NCBI RefSeq assembly: GCF_010093045.1
Contig: NZ_CP048115.1
Coordinates: 558,001 to 622,000 of the forward strand
Origin: Mucilaginibacter sp. 14171R-50
Lineage (GTDB): Bacteria; Bacteroidota; Bacteroidia; Sphingobacteriales; Sphingobacteriaceae
Reading direction: 5' to 3'
DNA length: 64,000 nt
This document shows, piece by piece, positions 34,225 to 43,359 of the stretch. The position numbers were made by a program, and so were the translations under genes. The notes beneath the pieces were generated by a model, which was not told the DNA's origin, did not search any database, and worked only from the letters and a program-made list of their open reading frames with translations. The first letter of the stretch is position 1. Each line of letters begins with the position of its first letter.

Positions 34225-35105
34225 TTTCCTACAAAATCAAATAAAAATAGCAACTGCACAACCGGCAGATAATAAAACGAGCCAAACATTAATTTACGCG
34301 CGCTGCTAATTTCAAGCGTTCGCAATAAACTAAATGCCTGGTATACAAATATTAAACTCATTATTAATGATACTATCGCAAGAACGATACCAGCATTATG
34401 GTTTAAATATGGAAGCAGGCTTACGGGCAATAATACCAATGTTATTACAAAGGTAATAACTGCGCTTGTCCTGTCGCGCTTACCCGAAGGTAATAGGCGG
34501 AAGCCTGCCAACTTATAATCATCATCAAGCACCCACGCTATAGCCCAAAAATGCGGGAATTGCCAAACAAACTGTATAGCAAACAATATAAGCGCTATTT
34601 CATCTATCCGCCCGTGGGGCTGCCCTGCAACATAGCCTATTAATGCCGGCAATGCCCCCGGTATTGCCCCAACAAATACCGCCACCGGCGATTTGCGTTT
34701 AAGCGGCGTATATGCAAAGGCGTATAATATTATTGAAAAGACCGATAACAAGCCTGTTAACACATTTAACGAGCCTAACAGATAAGTACCGGCCACGCCC
34801 ATGCCTAAACCTAACACCAATCCTTGCCCGGTAGTCATGCGGCCGGCGGGCATAGGGCGGTCCATCGTGCGCTTCATCAACCTGTCAAGGTCAACCTCTA
34901 TAACTTCGTTAAAACAATTTGCCGCAGCGGTAACTAAAAACCCACCTACAACAAGCTTTAGCCAGTTTATCCACATGGTTGTGCTATATAGCGAGCCCCA
35001 GGTGTTGCCCCCATTTGCCTTCACCGCAATGATAAATGATATCGAGGCCGAAAAAACCACAAGCAATGTCAAGCGTAACTTAACCAGCTTTATAAAATCC
35101 TTCAT
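34221..35105 (-). CDS. ctaB: Protohaem IX farnesyltransferase (haem O synthase)
   Basis: CtaB adds a farnesyl group to haem B to make haem O. The 294 residues have eight to nine TM helices and the prenyltransferase motif NCFNEVIEVDLDRLMKRT with DRPMPAGRM; a second Asp-rich region lies at VLDDDYKLAGF. It is an inner-membrane enzyme. It overlaps ctaA upstream and the short subunit III gene downstream by 4 bases each, matching use of its product by the adjacent haem A synthase and oxidase. Confidence 0.95.
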   Translation of the reverse strand: MKDFIKLVKLRLTLLVVFSASISFIIAVKANGGNTWGSLYSTTMWINWLKLVVGGFLVTAAANCFNEVIEVDLDRLMKRTMDRPMPAGRMTTGQGLVLGLGMGVAGTYLLGSLNVLTGLLSVFSIILYAFAYTPLKRKSPVAVFVGAIPGALPALIGYVAGQPHGRIDEIALILFAIQFVWQFPHFWAIAWVLDDDYKLAGFRLLPSGKRDRTSAVITFVITLVLLPVSLLPYLNHNAGIVLAIVSLIMSLIFVYQAFSLLRTLEISSARKLMFGSFYYLPVVQLLFLFDFVGK

Positions 35106-36163
35106 TTGCCTGCCCCCTGCACGTTAACCGAACTAAATAAATTTAACAGTAAATAAAACTGGGCGCCAAATAGTAAACTTGCCAATACAATGTGTGATGC
35201 CTGCGCAAATGGCGGTAATGCCCAGTACGATAAAAATATACCGGTAACTATCTGCAGCATTATCATTAAAAAAGCAAAACTCATTAACTGCTGCTGTATC
35301 GAGTGCCTGTTAAAGCCTTTACGTATCAGCACGTATAAAACCAGGTTTGCCAGCAATACTATTATAGCTACATCCCGGTGTTGGGCAAATATGTCGCCGG
35401 CGCGTGTAACCCAGCTTTCGCGATAGCTGCCTTCCAAATGGCCGGCAACCGCGTCGATCCTCTCGCGCACTTCGGTACCAAAAGTTATCTGCAAAATGCT
35501 GATAGCTAAAACCACAACAGTAACTATCGCTACAAACGGCTTGCGCTGAACTTTATACCTCCCCTGCACCTTTGCCATATGATAAGTGGCAATACTGATA
35601 GCCAATATGGCAAGCGCTATAAGCATGTGAACGGTAACTATCCACGCAACCAGGTTGGTTGATACTACTATAGAGCCTAACCATCCCTGAAAACCTACCA
35701 GCAAAACATTAAATATGCTAAGCGCTACAATCAGCTTACTGGTTTTGCGATATCTGAACGAAAATATTGCGCACAGCAGCAGTAACACGCCCGAAACGGC
35801 GCCTATCAGCCTGTTTACATACTCTGTCCAGGTACGGGCGCTGTTAAATTCTTCAGGAACCAGGATCGATCTGTCGTTACGTATACGCATAGCCAATTGG
35901 CTGTAACCAAAAACGTCAAGCATTTTTGCAAACTTTTGGTTTTTGGCCAGGCGCTTATCCGCATATACTTTTTTATAATTTGCGGGCAATTCGGTTATGT
36001 TGGTTGGCGGCACATAACGCCCGAAACATTTTGGCCAATCGGGGCACCCCATGCCAGATCCGGTACTGCGCACAACCCCGCCAGCCAGTATCAGTACAAA
36101 AAGTACAATGATGGTTATAAGGTTGACTTTTAGAAATGTATTACCGGATGCCTTAATGCTCAT
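35102..36163 (-). CDS. ctaA: Haem A synthase (COX15/CtaA)
   Basis: CtaA oxidises the C8 methyl of haem O to make haem A for the aa3 oxidase. The 353 residues have eight TM helices; the first periplasmic loop contains GCPDWPKCFG with the paired cysteines typical of many CtaA proteins. His residues in TVHMLIALAIL and ASHIVLASLLF fit the haem ligands. It is the first gene after a 153-base gap that follows ctaD, so ctaA onward may be a second transcript. Its stop overlaps the ctaB start by 4 bases. Confidence 0.93.
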   Translation of the reverse strand: MSIKASGNTFLKVNLITIIVLFVLILAGGVVRSTGSGMGCPDWPKCFGRYVPPTNITELPANYKKVYADKRLAKNQKFAKMLDVFGYSQLAMRIRNDRSILVPEEFNSARTWTEYVNRLIGAVSGVLLLLCAIFSFRYRKTSKLIVALSIFNVLLVGFQGWLGSIVVSTNLVAWIVTVHMLIALAILAISIATYHMAKVQGRYKVQRKPFVAIVTVVVLAISILQITFGTEVRERIDAVAGHLEGSYRESWVTRAGDIFAQHRDVAIIVLLANLVLYVLIRKGFNRHSIQQQLMSFAFLMIMLQIVTGIFLSYWALPPFAQASHIVLASLLFGAQFYLLLNLFSSVNVQGAGK

Positions 36164-36208
36164 TTAAATATTTCTAAAAAATTAGGGCACCTGTTTAAGC
36201 GTTAAGCC

Positions 36209-36282
36209 TTAAGTACTTAGTTTTAAGTCAACAGCGTTAACTATTGACCTAAAAAATCAGACTTAAAAACTTAGTACTTTAA
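36209..36282. repeat. Imperfect inverted repeat of TTAAGTACTTAG words between ctaD and ctaA
   Basis: TTAAGTACTTAGTTTTAAG at 36209-36227 is mirrored by CTTAAAAACTTAGTACTTT at 36262-36280. The arms are built from CTTAAG/CTTAG words and pair imperfectly. The element fills most of the only large gap within the respiratory locus. Confidence 0.45.
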
Positions 36283-36316
36283 CAACTACCCTAAAAGATC
36301 AGATCAGTATAAAATA

Positions 36317-38209
36317 TTATTTTACCTCTTCGTTACTCTTTTGAGTATTTGCCCATTTCATATGTTCTTCCAACCCTGTAGGGTTATCCTCAAAGTCATG
36401 CGGAAGGTTTGAGCTCATGGTTTGCGAAAGCGGAACTATTTGTGGTATAAAGTCGTCTTCGGCACCGGGCTTGCTATAATCATAAGGCCAACGGTAAACA
36501 GTTGGTATTTCGCCCGGCCAGTTGCCATGTAAATGCTCCACAGGTGTTGTCCACTCCAGGGTGTTGGCATGCCAAGGATTTTGTTCGGCCTTTTTGCCCC
36601 AGAAAATAGAGTGTATAAAGTTGAACAGGAAAGCAAGCTGCGCCACACCCGACATAATTGCCGCCCATGTAACAAATGTATTTACAGATAACCACTGTTT
36701 CATTGATTCAAACTCGGTGAACGCGTAGTAACGGCGTGGTACACCATCTAAGCCCATAAAGTGCATAGGGAAAAATACCAGGTAAGCGCCGATAAACGTT
36801 AACCAGAAGTGCAGGTAACCAAGGCGCTCGTTCATCATACGGCCAAACATTTTTGGGAACCAGTGATAAACGCCCGCAAGCATACCAAATATAGCGGCCG
36901 ACCCCATTACTAGGTGGAAGTGGGCAACCACAAAATAAGTATCGTGCAGGTTAATATCTAATGCAGCGTTACCCAGGAATATACCTGTTAAACCACCTGA
37001 GATAAAGAACGACACCATGCCTATAGCAAATAGCATTGCCGAGGTAAAACGGATATTACCGCGCCACAATGTAGCAAGCCAGTTAAAGGTTTTTACTGCC
37101 GATGGAACCGCGATGATTAGCGTAGTGATCATGAACACACCACCCAGGAACGGATTCATACCGGTTACAAACATATGGTGGCCCCATACGATGAACGATA
37201 GTACGGTGATACCGATAAGCGAGTAAACCATTGCGTGGTAACCAAAAATTGGTTTACGTGAGTTTACCGACATAACTTCGGACGAGATACCCATTGCAGG
37301 CATAATTACGATATACACCTCGGGGTGGCCCAGGAACCAGAATAAGTGCTGGAACAGGATAGGGCTACCACCTTCGTAAGGCTGTATCTGCGTACCGTTC
37401 AATACAATATCTGAAAGATAAAAACTGGTACCAAAGCTGCGGTCAAATATCAATAATACTACGCCTGCAACCAATACAGGGAACGATAACACCCCTAATA
37501 TAGCGGTAAGGAACAATGCCCAAACGGTTAAAGGCATTTTCCACAAATCCATGCCTTTGGTACGCATATTTAGCACCGTACTGATGTAGTTGATACCACC
37601 CATAAGCGACGATGCAACAAAGAATACGATACTGATAAGCCAAAGCGTCATCCCCATTCCCGAGCCGGGCATGGCCTTAGGCAAGGCCGATAACGGAGGG
37701 TATATGGTCCACCCGCCACTTGCAGGGCCTTTTTGTATCATGAACGATGAAAGCATTACAACACTGGCTATCAGGAAAAACCAGTATGAAAGCATATTCA
37801 TAAAGGGCGATGCCATATCGCGGGCACCCACCTGCAATGGTATTAAAAGGTTGGCAAAAGTACCGCTTAAGCCTGCTGTTAATACAAAAAACACCATGAT
37901 GGTACCGTGTATGGTAACCAATGCCAGGTAAAAGTTAGAATCTAAACGGCCGCCCGGTGCAAAACGTCCTAATAATGTTTCCATCAAAGGAAATGATTTA
38001 TCCGGATAGGCTAACTGGATCCTGAACAGGATAGATAGCATCATGGCGATGAACGCCATTGTGATACCTGTTATAAGGAACTGCTTGGCTATCATCTTGT
38101 GATCCTGACTAAATACGTATGTATTCAGGAACGTTGCTTTATGATGATGTTGTCCGTGATCGTCTTCGTGATGAACTACGCCGTGATCTTGAACTGATAA
38201 TGTTGACAT
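36317..38209 (-). CDS. ctaD: Cytochrome c oxidase subunit I (aa3 type)
   Basis: Subunit I holds haem a and the haem a3-CuB site that reduces oxygen. The 630 residues have at least twelve TM helices and the motifs WFLGHPEVYIVIMPA (CuB His, cross-linked Tyr and the Glu of A1-type oxidases), HDTYFVVAHFHLVMG (haem ligands) and MHFMGLDGVPRRY. The N-terminus is unusually His-rich (HHEDDHGQHHH at about 13-23) and cytoplasmic. It lies 19 bases after ctaC and ends the first part of the locus. Confidence 0.97.
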   Translation of the reverse strand: MSTLSVQDHGVVHHEDDHGQHHHKATFLNTYVFSQDHKMIAKQFLITGITMAFIAMMLSILFRIQLAYPDKSFPLMETLLGRFAPGGRLDSNFYLALVTIHGTIMVFFVLTAGLSGTFANLLIPLQVGARDMASPFMNMLSYWFFLIASVVMLSSFMIQKGPASGGWTIYPPLSALPKAMPGSGMGMTLWLISIVFFVASSLMGGINYISTVLNMRTKGMDLWKMPLTVWALFLTAILGVLSFPVLVAGVVLLIFDRSFGTSFYLSDIVLNGTQIQPYEGGSPILFQHLFWFLGHPEVYIVIMPAMGISSEVMSVNSRKPIFGYHAMVYSLIGITVLSFIVWGHHMFVTGMNPFLGGVFMITTLIIAVPSAVKTFNWLATLWRGNIRFTSAMLFAIGMVSFFISGGLTGIFLGNAALDINLHDTYFVVAHFHLVMGSAAIFGMLAGVYHWFPKMFGRMMNERLGYLHFWLTFIGAYLVFFPMHFMGLDGVPRRYYAFTEFESMKQWLSVNTFVTWAAIMSGVAQLAFLFNFIHSIFWGKKAEQNPWHANTLEWTTPVEHLHGNWPGEIPTVYRWPYDYSKPGAEDDFIPQIVPLSQTMSSNLPHDFEDNPTGLEEHMKWANTQKSNEEVK

Positions 38210-38228
38210 ACTCGCTAATCTTTTTGTA

Positions 38229-39428
38229 TTAATTGTTTAACGCTAACCTGTTGGGTTGTACTTCTTTCTTTTCTGCAGCAAAATTTAATGCTTGTTTTAC
38301 CTTATCGGTAAGATATGGTTTTTGCTGAGCCAACCATCCCTGGTATTCGGCCTCTGATACCACACGCACAATCTTTTTCATGTTGTAGTGCGAGCCGCCG
38401 CAAATTTTGTTACACAAAATTTCGTATTCAAAATCCGGCTTATTCAATTTTACACGCATTTCTGCTGTAGTAATAGTAGGCTTAAATTTAAAATAGGTGG
38501 GTAATCCCGGCACCGCGTTCAACTGTACGCGGAAATGCGGCATATAAACGCTATGGATAACATCCTGTGCGTGTATGTTCAACCTGATTGATTTACGTAC
38601 CGGTATCACCATGGTATCGGCCTGCAAATCGTCGTAGCTATATTTATCTTTAAAGTTTATCCCAAGTTTATTGATACCGCTTACCAGTTTATAATTGGTT
38701 GAACCTAAACGCGCATCCTTACCCGGATACCGCAGCTCCCAGGCAAACTGGTGGCCGGTAATATCGATATTGATTGAAGCGGGTTCGCCTTTGGCATCAA
38801 CGTTATCGGTGATTTTTTGCCAGGTAAAGAACCCGAAGATCACCAGGATGGTTAGCACAATAGCCGGTGCAATAGTCCAAACTTTTTCGATGGTATTATT
38901 ATGCGGATAAAAATGGCCGCGACGTTTGGCATTATAACGATACCTGAACAGGAAGGTGAACAGCAATACCTGCGTAATCACAAACACGATCATGGTTAAA
39001 ACCGTTGTGGTCCAAAACATTTCGTCTATCTTAACGCCATGCTCTGAAGCCGCAGCAGGCAATATCATGCTGCCGTGAACGGTAAATTCCCAGTATGCGC
39101 CGTATGCGCCGGCAATAAGGAATATCAGACAGCAAACTCCCATTACATTGTTCCAGTTGATTGGCTGTTTGCCTTGTATTTGCTGGGTAAGATCATACAC
39201 CCGCAGTATTTTGCCAACAATCCCGATAATGAAACAAGCTACCAGGAAGATCAGGATGTAGTAACCGGCAGTTGCTAAACCGTTATCCTTAACTGCATCG
39301 GCAGCAGGCGATGCGGCAGCCCCGGCTGATTCTGTACCCTGGGCAAAAAGCATGCTTGTGCCCAGAAGCATAAACACAGCTAAAAGCGAAAGTATTTTTT
39401 TAGAATTTATTAAATTTTTGAATCCCAT
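38229..39428 (-). CDS. ctaC: Cytochrome c oxidase subunit II with extra N-terminal helices
   Basis: The ATG at 39428 gives 399 residues with a signal-like first helix; the 15-residue extension to 39473 is not hydrophobic and is dropped. Besides the usual two TM hairpin helices it has two additional helices near the N-terminus (about 50-72 and 93-116). The CuA domain has HSVYMPHFR and CNKICGGSHYNM (Cys339, Cys343, His347, Met350). The usual Glu of the Cx-Glu-xC motif is Lys341 here. No haem c motif follows, so electrons must come from ActA/ActE or a separate cytochrome. It starts 48 bases after actF. Confidence 0.93.
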   Translation of the reverse strand: MGFKNLINSKKILSLLAVFMLLGTSMLFAQGTESAGAAASPAADAVKDNGLATAGYYILIFLVACFIIGIVGKILRVYDLTQQIQGKQPINWNNVMGVCCLIFLIAGAYGAYWEFTVHGSMILPAAASEHGVKIDEMFWTTTVLTMIVFVITQVLLFTFLFRYRYNAKRRGHFYPHNNTIEKVWTIAPAIVLTILVIFGFFTWQKITDNVDAKGEPASINIDITGHQFAWELRYPGKDARLGSTNYKLVSGINKLGINFKDKYSYDDLQADTMVIPVRKSIRLNIHAQDVIHSVYMPHFRVQLNAVPGLPTYFKFKPTITTAEMRVKLNKPDFEYEILCNKICGGSHYNMKKIVRVVSEAEYQGWLAQQKPYLTDKVKQALNFAAEKKEVQPNRLALNN

Positions 39429-39476
39429 TTTATTGGTTATTTGAATTGCTGTATCCGGTTGCAAATTTAACAATTA

Positions 39477-40745
39477 TTATATGTGATGATGCAGGCTCTC
39501 TTCCAGGAATGGATGTTTTTTAGGTATCAGCGATGTGAATTTGCTTAACTGTGTAAACACCAGATAAGTAAACATACCGGCATATCCTAAAAATAGCCCT
39601 ATTTCTTCTACACCAAAACCTGCGCCTTTAGGGCCTACGGTGCCCGGCATTACCATCAGGTAATAATCCAGCCAGTGGCCGCAAATCAACACAACACAAG
39701 TCCATTTCATCCGAGTTTCTAAACGCTTTGCATCGCGCGACATTAACATCAGCAGTGGCGCCAGGAAGTTTAACACAATATTTACCCAAAACCACCACTT
39801 AAACTCAGGCTCCCACCTGATATAGAAGTAAGCCGATTCTTCGGGAATGTTTGCATACCAGGTAAGGAAAAATTGACCAAACCATACATATGTCCAGAAT
39901 ATCGAGAAACCGAAAATGATCTTACCCAAATCGTGCAGGTGATTTTCTGACAACCAATTCATGTAGCCTTTTTTGCGTACATATATAATGATCAGGGCTA
40001 TCATAGCTACACCCATTACGTGTGCAGCGGCAAGGTTATACCAGCCAAACATGGTCGAGAACCAATGCGCTTCTAACGACATGATTACGCCAAAGGCTAA
40101 TAAAGGGAAGGTAAAGCCAAACACTACCAGGAATATAACGGATAACTTAAAGTTCTTTTTGTAATTCACCATATTGCCGGTGGTATCCTCGTCGGCAGAG
40201 TTTTTTGCTATCGACCAGCCTAAAAAGCTGTAAGATCCTAACAATAAAACTACCAATGCATAAAACGATGGAATACTTAAGAACGCCGACTTACCTGCAA
40301 TTACCGCGTCGAAGTTTTCGCTGCCTGCGGTAGTAAGGCCGTGTGCCGCCCAATGAGCATATAAATATGGCACCATTTCTTTTTTACCGTCCTCGCCAAC
40401 AATTTCATGCGTATGGAACAAACCCGCGGTTACTACTATAAGCAAAATAAGGCTCGCAAAAGGCAACACCCTGCCCAACGCCTGCGGTACCCTTAATAAT
40501 GCTGCCGACCAGCCAGACTGCGACACGTACTGGTAAGCGCTAAAGAACACACCGCCAATGCAAACGCAAACAAAGTAGTACGACATTAGCAACAGGTTAC
40601 TATATGTACGCTGGATATGCTCGCCGCCGCCAAATATAAAGCCAAAAGCTAAAGCCAAAACACCAATTACAATTGCAACCAGGCTAAATGTTTTTAATTT
40701 GCCGGTGAATTCAAATCTTTCTTCAAAACTATTATGAGTTTTCAT
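39477..40745 (-). CDS. actF: Alternative complex III subunit ActF
   Basis: A 422-residue inner-membrane protein with about ten TM helices, homologous to the NrfD-like subunits of alternative complex III. Motifs such as HAAHGL-type YAHWAAHGLTTAGSENFD and YIRWEPEFKWWFWVNIVLNF are those I associate with ActF (often annotated quinol:cytochrome c oxidoreductase membrane subunit). With ActC it forms the membrane core and may help move protons. It starts 12 bases after actE and precedes ctaC. Confidence 0.9.
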   Translation of the reverse strand: MKTHNSFEERFEFTGKLKTFSLVAIVIGVLALAFGFIFGGGEHIQRTYSNLLLMSYYFVCVCIGGVFFSAYQYVSQSGWSAALLRVPQALGRVLPFASLILLIVVTAGLFHTHEIVGEDGKKEMVPYLYAHWAAHGLTTAGSENFDAVIAGKSAFLSIPSFYALVVLLLGSYSFLGWSIAKNSADEDTTGNMVNYKKNFKLSVIFLVVFGFTFPLLAFGVIMSLEAHWFSTMFGWYNLAAAHVMGVAMIALIIIYVRKKGYMNWLSENHLHDLGKIIFGFSIFWTYVWFGQFFLTWYANIPEESAYFYIRWEPEFKWWFWVNIVLNFLAPLLMLMSRDAKRLETRMKWTCVVLICGHWLDYYLMVMPGTVGPKGAGFGVEEIGLFLGYAGMFTYLVFTQLSKFTSLIPKKHPFLEESLHHHI

Positions 40746-40757
40746 TAAAAATAATTC

Positions 40758-41333
40758 TTATAAATTTTGTAAATGGTGTACATACATAACTATTTTCCAA
40801 CGCTCGTCGGGCGATACCTGCGAAGCGTAAGACCCCATGGCGTTAACGCCATAAGTTATAGTATGATAAATTTTCCCGTCTGTAAGGTCTTTCATTGCGC
40901 CACCACGAGAGGATTGCCCTTTTGAATATGACGGCGGCGGCGGATAGCCGTGTTGTACTATTATGCCATCACCTTGCCCGGTTACACCATGGCATGGCGA
41001 GCAAAAGGTTGTAAATAACGCCTTGCCTTCTGCTAAATTAGCAGGGGTTTGGGCTATAAGGCTGGTTACCTCGGCGCCTGCCTTTTCGTATCCTTCTTTA
41101 GTGTTCGGATAATCAAAACGCTTAAAGCCGATAGGTATAGTACCTGCGGGCGGCACCTGAGCGGTTTTACCATCCTTAAAGTTTGGATTGGCCTGGTCAG
41201 GATCATAAGCGGTATGCTCGTACATATTGGGAGCGTATTCCCAACCGGTACTGCGCTTATCCTTACACGATGTAATAACTATCGATGCAGCGATAACGAA
41301 AACCGTTGTGCCCAATATTCTTAATTTATTCAT
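40758..41333 (-). CDS. actE: Alternative complex III monohaem cytochrome c, ActE
   Basis: The ATG at 41333 gives 191 residues with a lipoprotein signal (VITSCKDK, Cys26). One c-type haem motif is present, FCSPCHGVTGQGDG, with MGSYASQ as likely Met ligand. A PPPPSYSKGQSSRGG stretch follows the haem. ActE is a membrane-anchored electron carrier of alternative complex III, near the output side. The start overlaps the end of actD by 8 bases; a slightly longer frame from 41342 is possible. Confidence 0.92.
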   Translation of the reverse strand: MNKLRILGTTVFVIAASIVITSCKDKRSTGWEYAPNMYEHTAYDPDQANPNFKDGKTAQVPPAGTIPIGFKRFDYPNTKEGYEKAGAEVTSLIAQTPANLAEGKALFTTFCSPCHGVTGQGDGIIVQHGYPPPPSYSKGQSSRGGAMKDLTDGKIYHTITYGVNAMGSYASQVSPDERWKIVMYVHHLQNL

Positions 41334-41862
41334 AGCTAACATATTTCCTTTCGTTATGCTTTACTTCTACTGCTCCTGCTTGTTTTAATAAATTGGTTAT
41401 ATCCTCGTGCGGAACGTTGCCTTTTGCATCAACCGCTATAACAAAGCGGTCGTCGGTTGCGCGCAGGTCCATTACACGCGGGGCGCGGCCCGGAAACAGA
41501 TGCGTTGCGGCAAAAAAGGTTAACGTCATACCAAAGGCAGTCCATAATATGGTCCACTCAAAGGTAAAAGGTACAAAGTTCGGTATGGCAAAGCTCGGCT
41601 TACCACCTACGTTCATTGGCCAGTCGTGCACCAGCATATAATAAATCATGCTGAATATTACCGTACCGCCAAGGCAGCCAAAGCAAAATGCTGCGTACCC
41701 TAATCTCGATTCTTTAACGCCCATTTTGGCTTCGATACCGTGTATAGGCATTGGTGTATAAACATCGTAAATAGGGATGCTATTCTTCTGCAGATTATCG
41801 ATACCCTGCATCATATCGTCAGGATCATCAAAAAGGCCCAATATAAATTTAGTGTTGCTCAT
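41326..41862 (-). CDS. actD: Alternative complex III subunit ActD (DUF3341)
   Basis: The 178 residues match DUF3341: a soluble start (KFILGLFDDPDDMMQGIDNL, YDVYTPMPIHGIE), two TM helices (about 60-80 and 95-120), then a soluble end with FVIAVDAKG. It is a structural subunit of alternative complex III at the inner membrane. It lies 2 bases after actC and overlaps actE. Confidence 0.93.
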   Translation of the reverse strand: MSNTKFILGLFDDPDDMMQGIDNLQKNSIPIYDVYTPMPIHGIEAKMGVKESRLGYAAFCFGCLGGTVIFSMIYYMLVHDWPMNVGGKPSFAIPNFVPFTFEWTILWTAFGMTLTFFAATHLFPGRAPRVMDLRATDDRFVIAVDAKGNVPHEDITNLLKQAGAVEVKHNERKYVSYE

Positions 41863-41864
41863 TT

Positions 41865-43337
41865 TTATACTTTTTCGTAATCAGCCATGTTTACGCTATC
41901 ATACTTTGTTAACGACTCTTTGTAGTACTGAACTTCAGTCGGATCAAGGTGCCCTTCGTCGATCAGCTTCTTCTTAGCCTGCTCGCTCGACGATTTCAGC
42001 AGTAATTTAACCTCGGCAATAGCTACCGATGGTAATACCCTGATGAATAACAGGAACATGGTGAAGAATATACCGATAGAGCCGATAAACACGCTAACAT
42101 CTACCCAGGTTGGATAAAACATTGCCCAGCTTGATGGCAGGTAATCGCGGTGTAATGAGGTTACGATGATCACAAAACGCTCGAACCACATACCTATGTT
42201 CACGATGATAGAGAAACCCCAGGAAAGCGCTATGTTGGTACGTACTTTCTTGAACCACATTACCTGGGTCATGATAACGTTACAGCCGTACATCATACAG
42301 CCGGCCCACCAATATGGCCCTATAAACCTGTTCAGGAAAGTGTACTGTTCATATTCGCTGCCGGAGTACCATGCAATAAAGAACTCGGTAAGGTAAGCCA
42401 CGCCTACAATTGAACCGGTTAACAAGATGATCTTGTTCATCGATTCGATGTGGAACATGGTGATATAGTTTTCTAAGCCTAATACTTTACGGGTTACCAA
42501 TAATAGTGTTTGCACCATGGCGAAACCCGAGAAGATAGCACCCGCAACGAAGTAAGGCGGGAAAATGGTGGTGTGCCATCCGGGCTCAAGCGAGGTAGCA
42601 AAGTCAAAGGATACGATGGTGTGTACCGAAAGTACCAGTGGCGTTGCTATACCTGCCAGTATAAGCGATACAGTTTCGAAACGCTGCCATGTTTTTAAGG
42701 AGCCTGTCCATCCGAAAGACATGATCGAATAGATGCGGCGGCGTAAGCCTGTTGCACGATCGCGGATAGCGGCAATATCGGGTAATAAACCTGTGTACCA
42801 AAACAATAACGATACAGAGAAGTATGTTGATATCGCAAATACGTCCATCATCAGCGCCGAGTTCCAGTTTACCCATAACGAACCGTATTGGTTTGGCAGT
42901 GGTAATGTAAAATATGCTAACCACGGGCGGCCCATGTGCGCTACAATGTAGGTAGCGGCGCAAATTACCGCGAAGATGGTCATCGCTTCGGCCGAGCGGT
43001 TAATAGAGTTACGCCAGTTTTGACGGAACAGCAATAGTACTGCCGAAATAAGCGTTCCGGCGTGACCGATACCTACCCACCACACGAAACCGGTAATATC
43101 CCAGGCCCAGCCTATTGTTTTATTTAATCCCCAAGCACCTAAGCCAAACCAAAAAGTGTAGCTGATAGATACTACCCATAACAACGAGCCTAACGAGGCT
43201 AATGTAAAGCCTATCCACCAGGCCTTATTGGGTTTATTTTCAACAGGCAACAATATATCGTTAGTAATTTGGGCGTAGGTAATATCCTTGCCCGTCATTA
43301 ACGGTTCCCTGATTATCGATTCGTTGTGAGATGCCAT
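41865..43337 (-). CDS. actC: Alternative complex III subunit ActC (NrfD family)
   Basis: A 490-residue polytopic protein with about ten TM helices of the polysulfide reductase NrfD family. It includes the conserved FVWWVGIGHAGTLISAVLLLFRQ region, where the quinol is thought to bind, and SAEAMTIFAVICA. It is the main membrane subunit that connects quinol oxidation to the ActB iron-sulfur clusters. It starts 22 bases after actB. Confidence 0.95.
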   Translation of the reverse strand: MASHNESIIREPLMTGKDITYAQITNDILLPVENKPNKAWWIGFTLASLGSLLWVVSISYTFWFGLGAWGLNKTIGWAWDITGFVWWVGIGHAGTLISAVLLLFRQNWRNSINRSAEAMTIFAVICAATYIVAHMGRPWLAYFTLPLPNQYGSLWVNWNSALMMDVFAISTYFSVSLLFWYTGLLPDIAAIRDRATGLRRRIYSIMSFGWTGSLKTWQRFETVSLILAGIATPLVLSVHTIVSFDFATSLEPGWHTTIFPPYFVAGAIFSGFAMVQTLLLVTRKVLGLENYITMFHIESMNKIILLTGSIVGVAYLTEFFIAWYSGSEYEQYTFLNRFIGPYWWAGCMMYGCNVIMTQVMWFKKVRTNIALSWGFSIIVNIGMWFERFVIIVTSLHRDYLPSSWAMFYPTWVDVSVFIGSIGIFFTMFLLFIRVLPSVAIAEVKLLLKSSSEQAKKKLIDEGHLDPTEVQYYKESLTKYDSVNMADYEKV

Positions 43338-43359
43338 ATGTTATATATCTCTTGTATAA

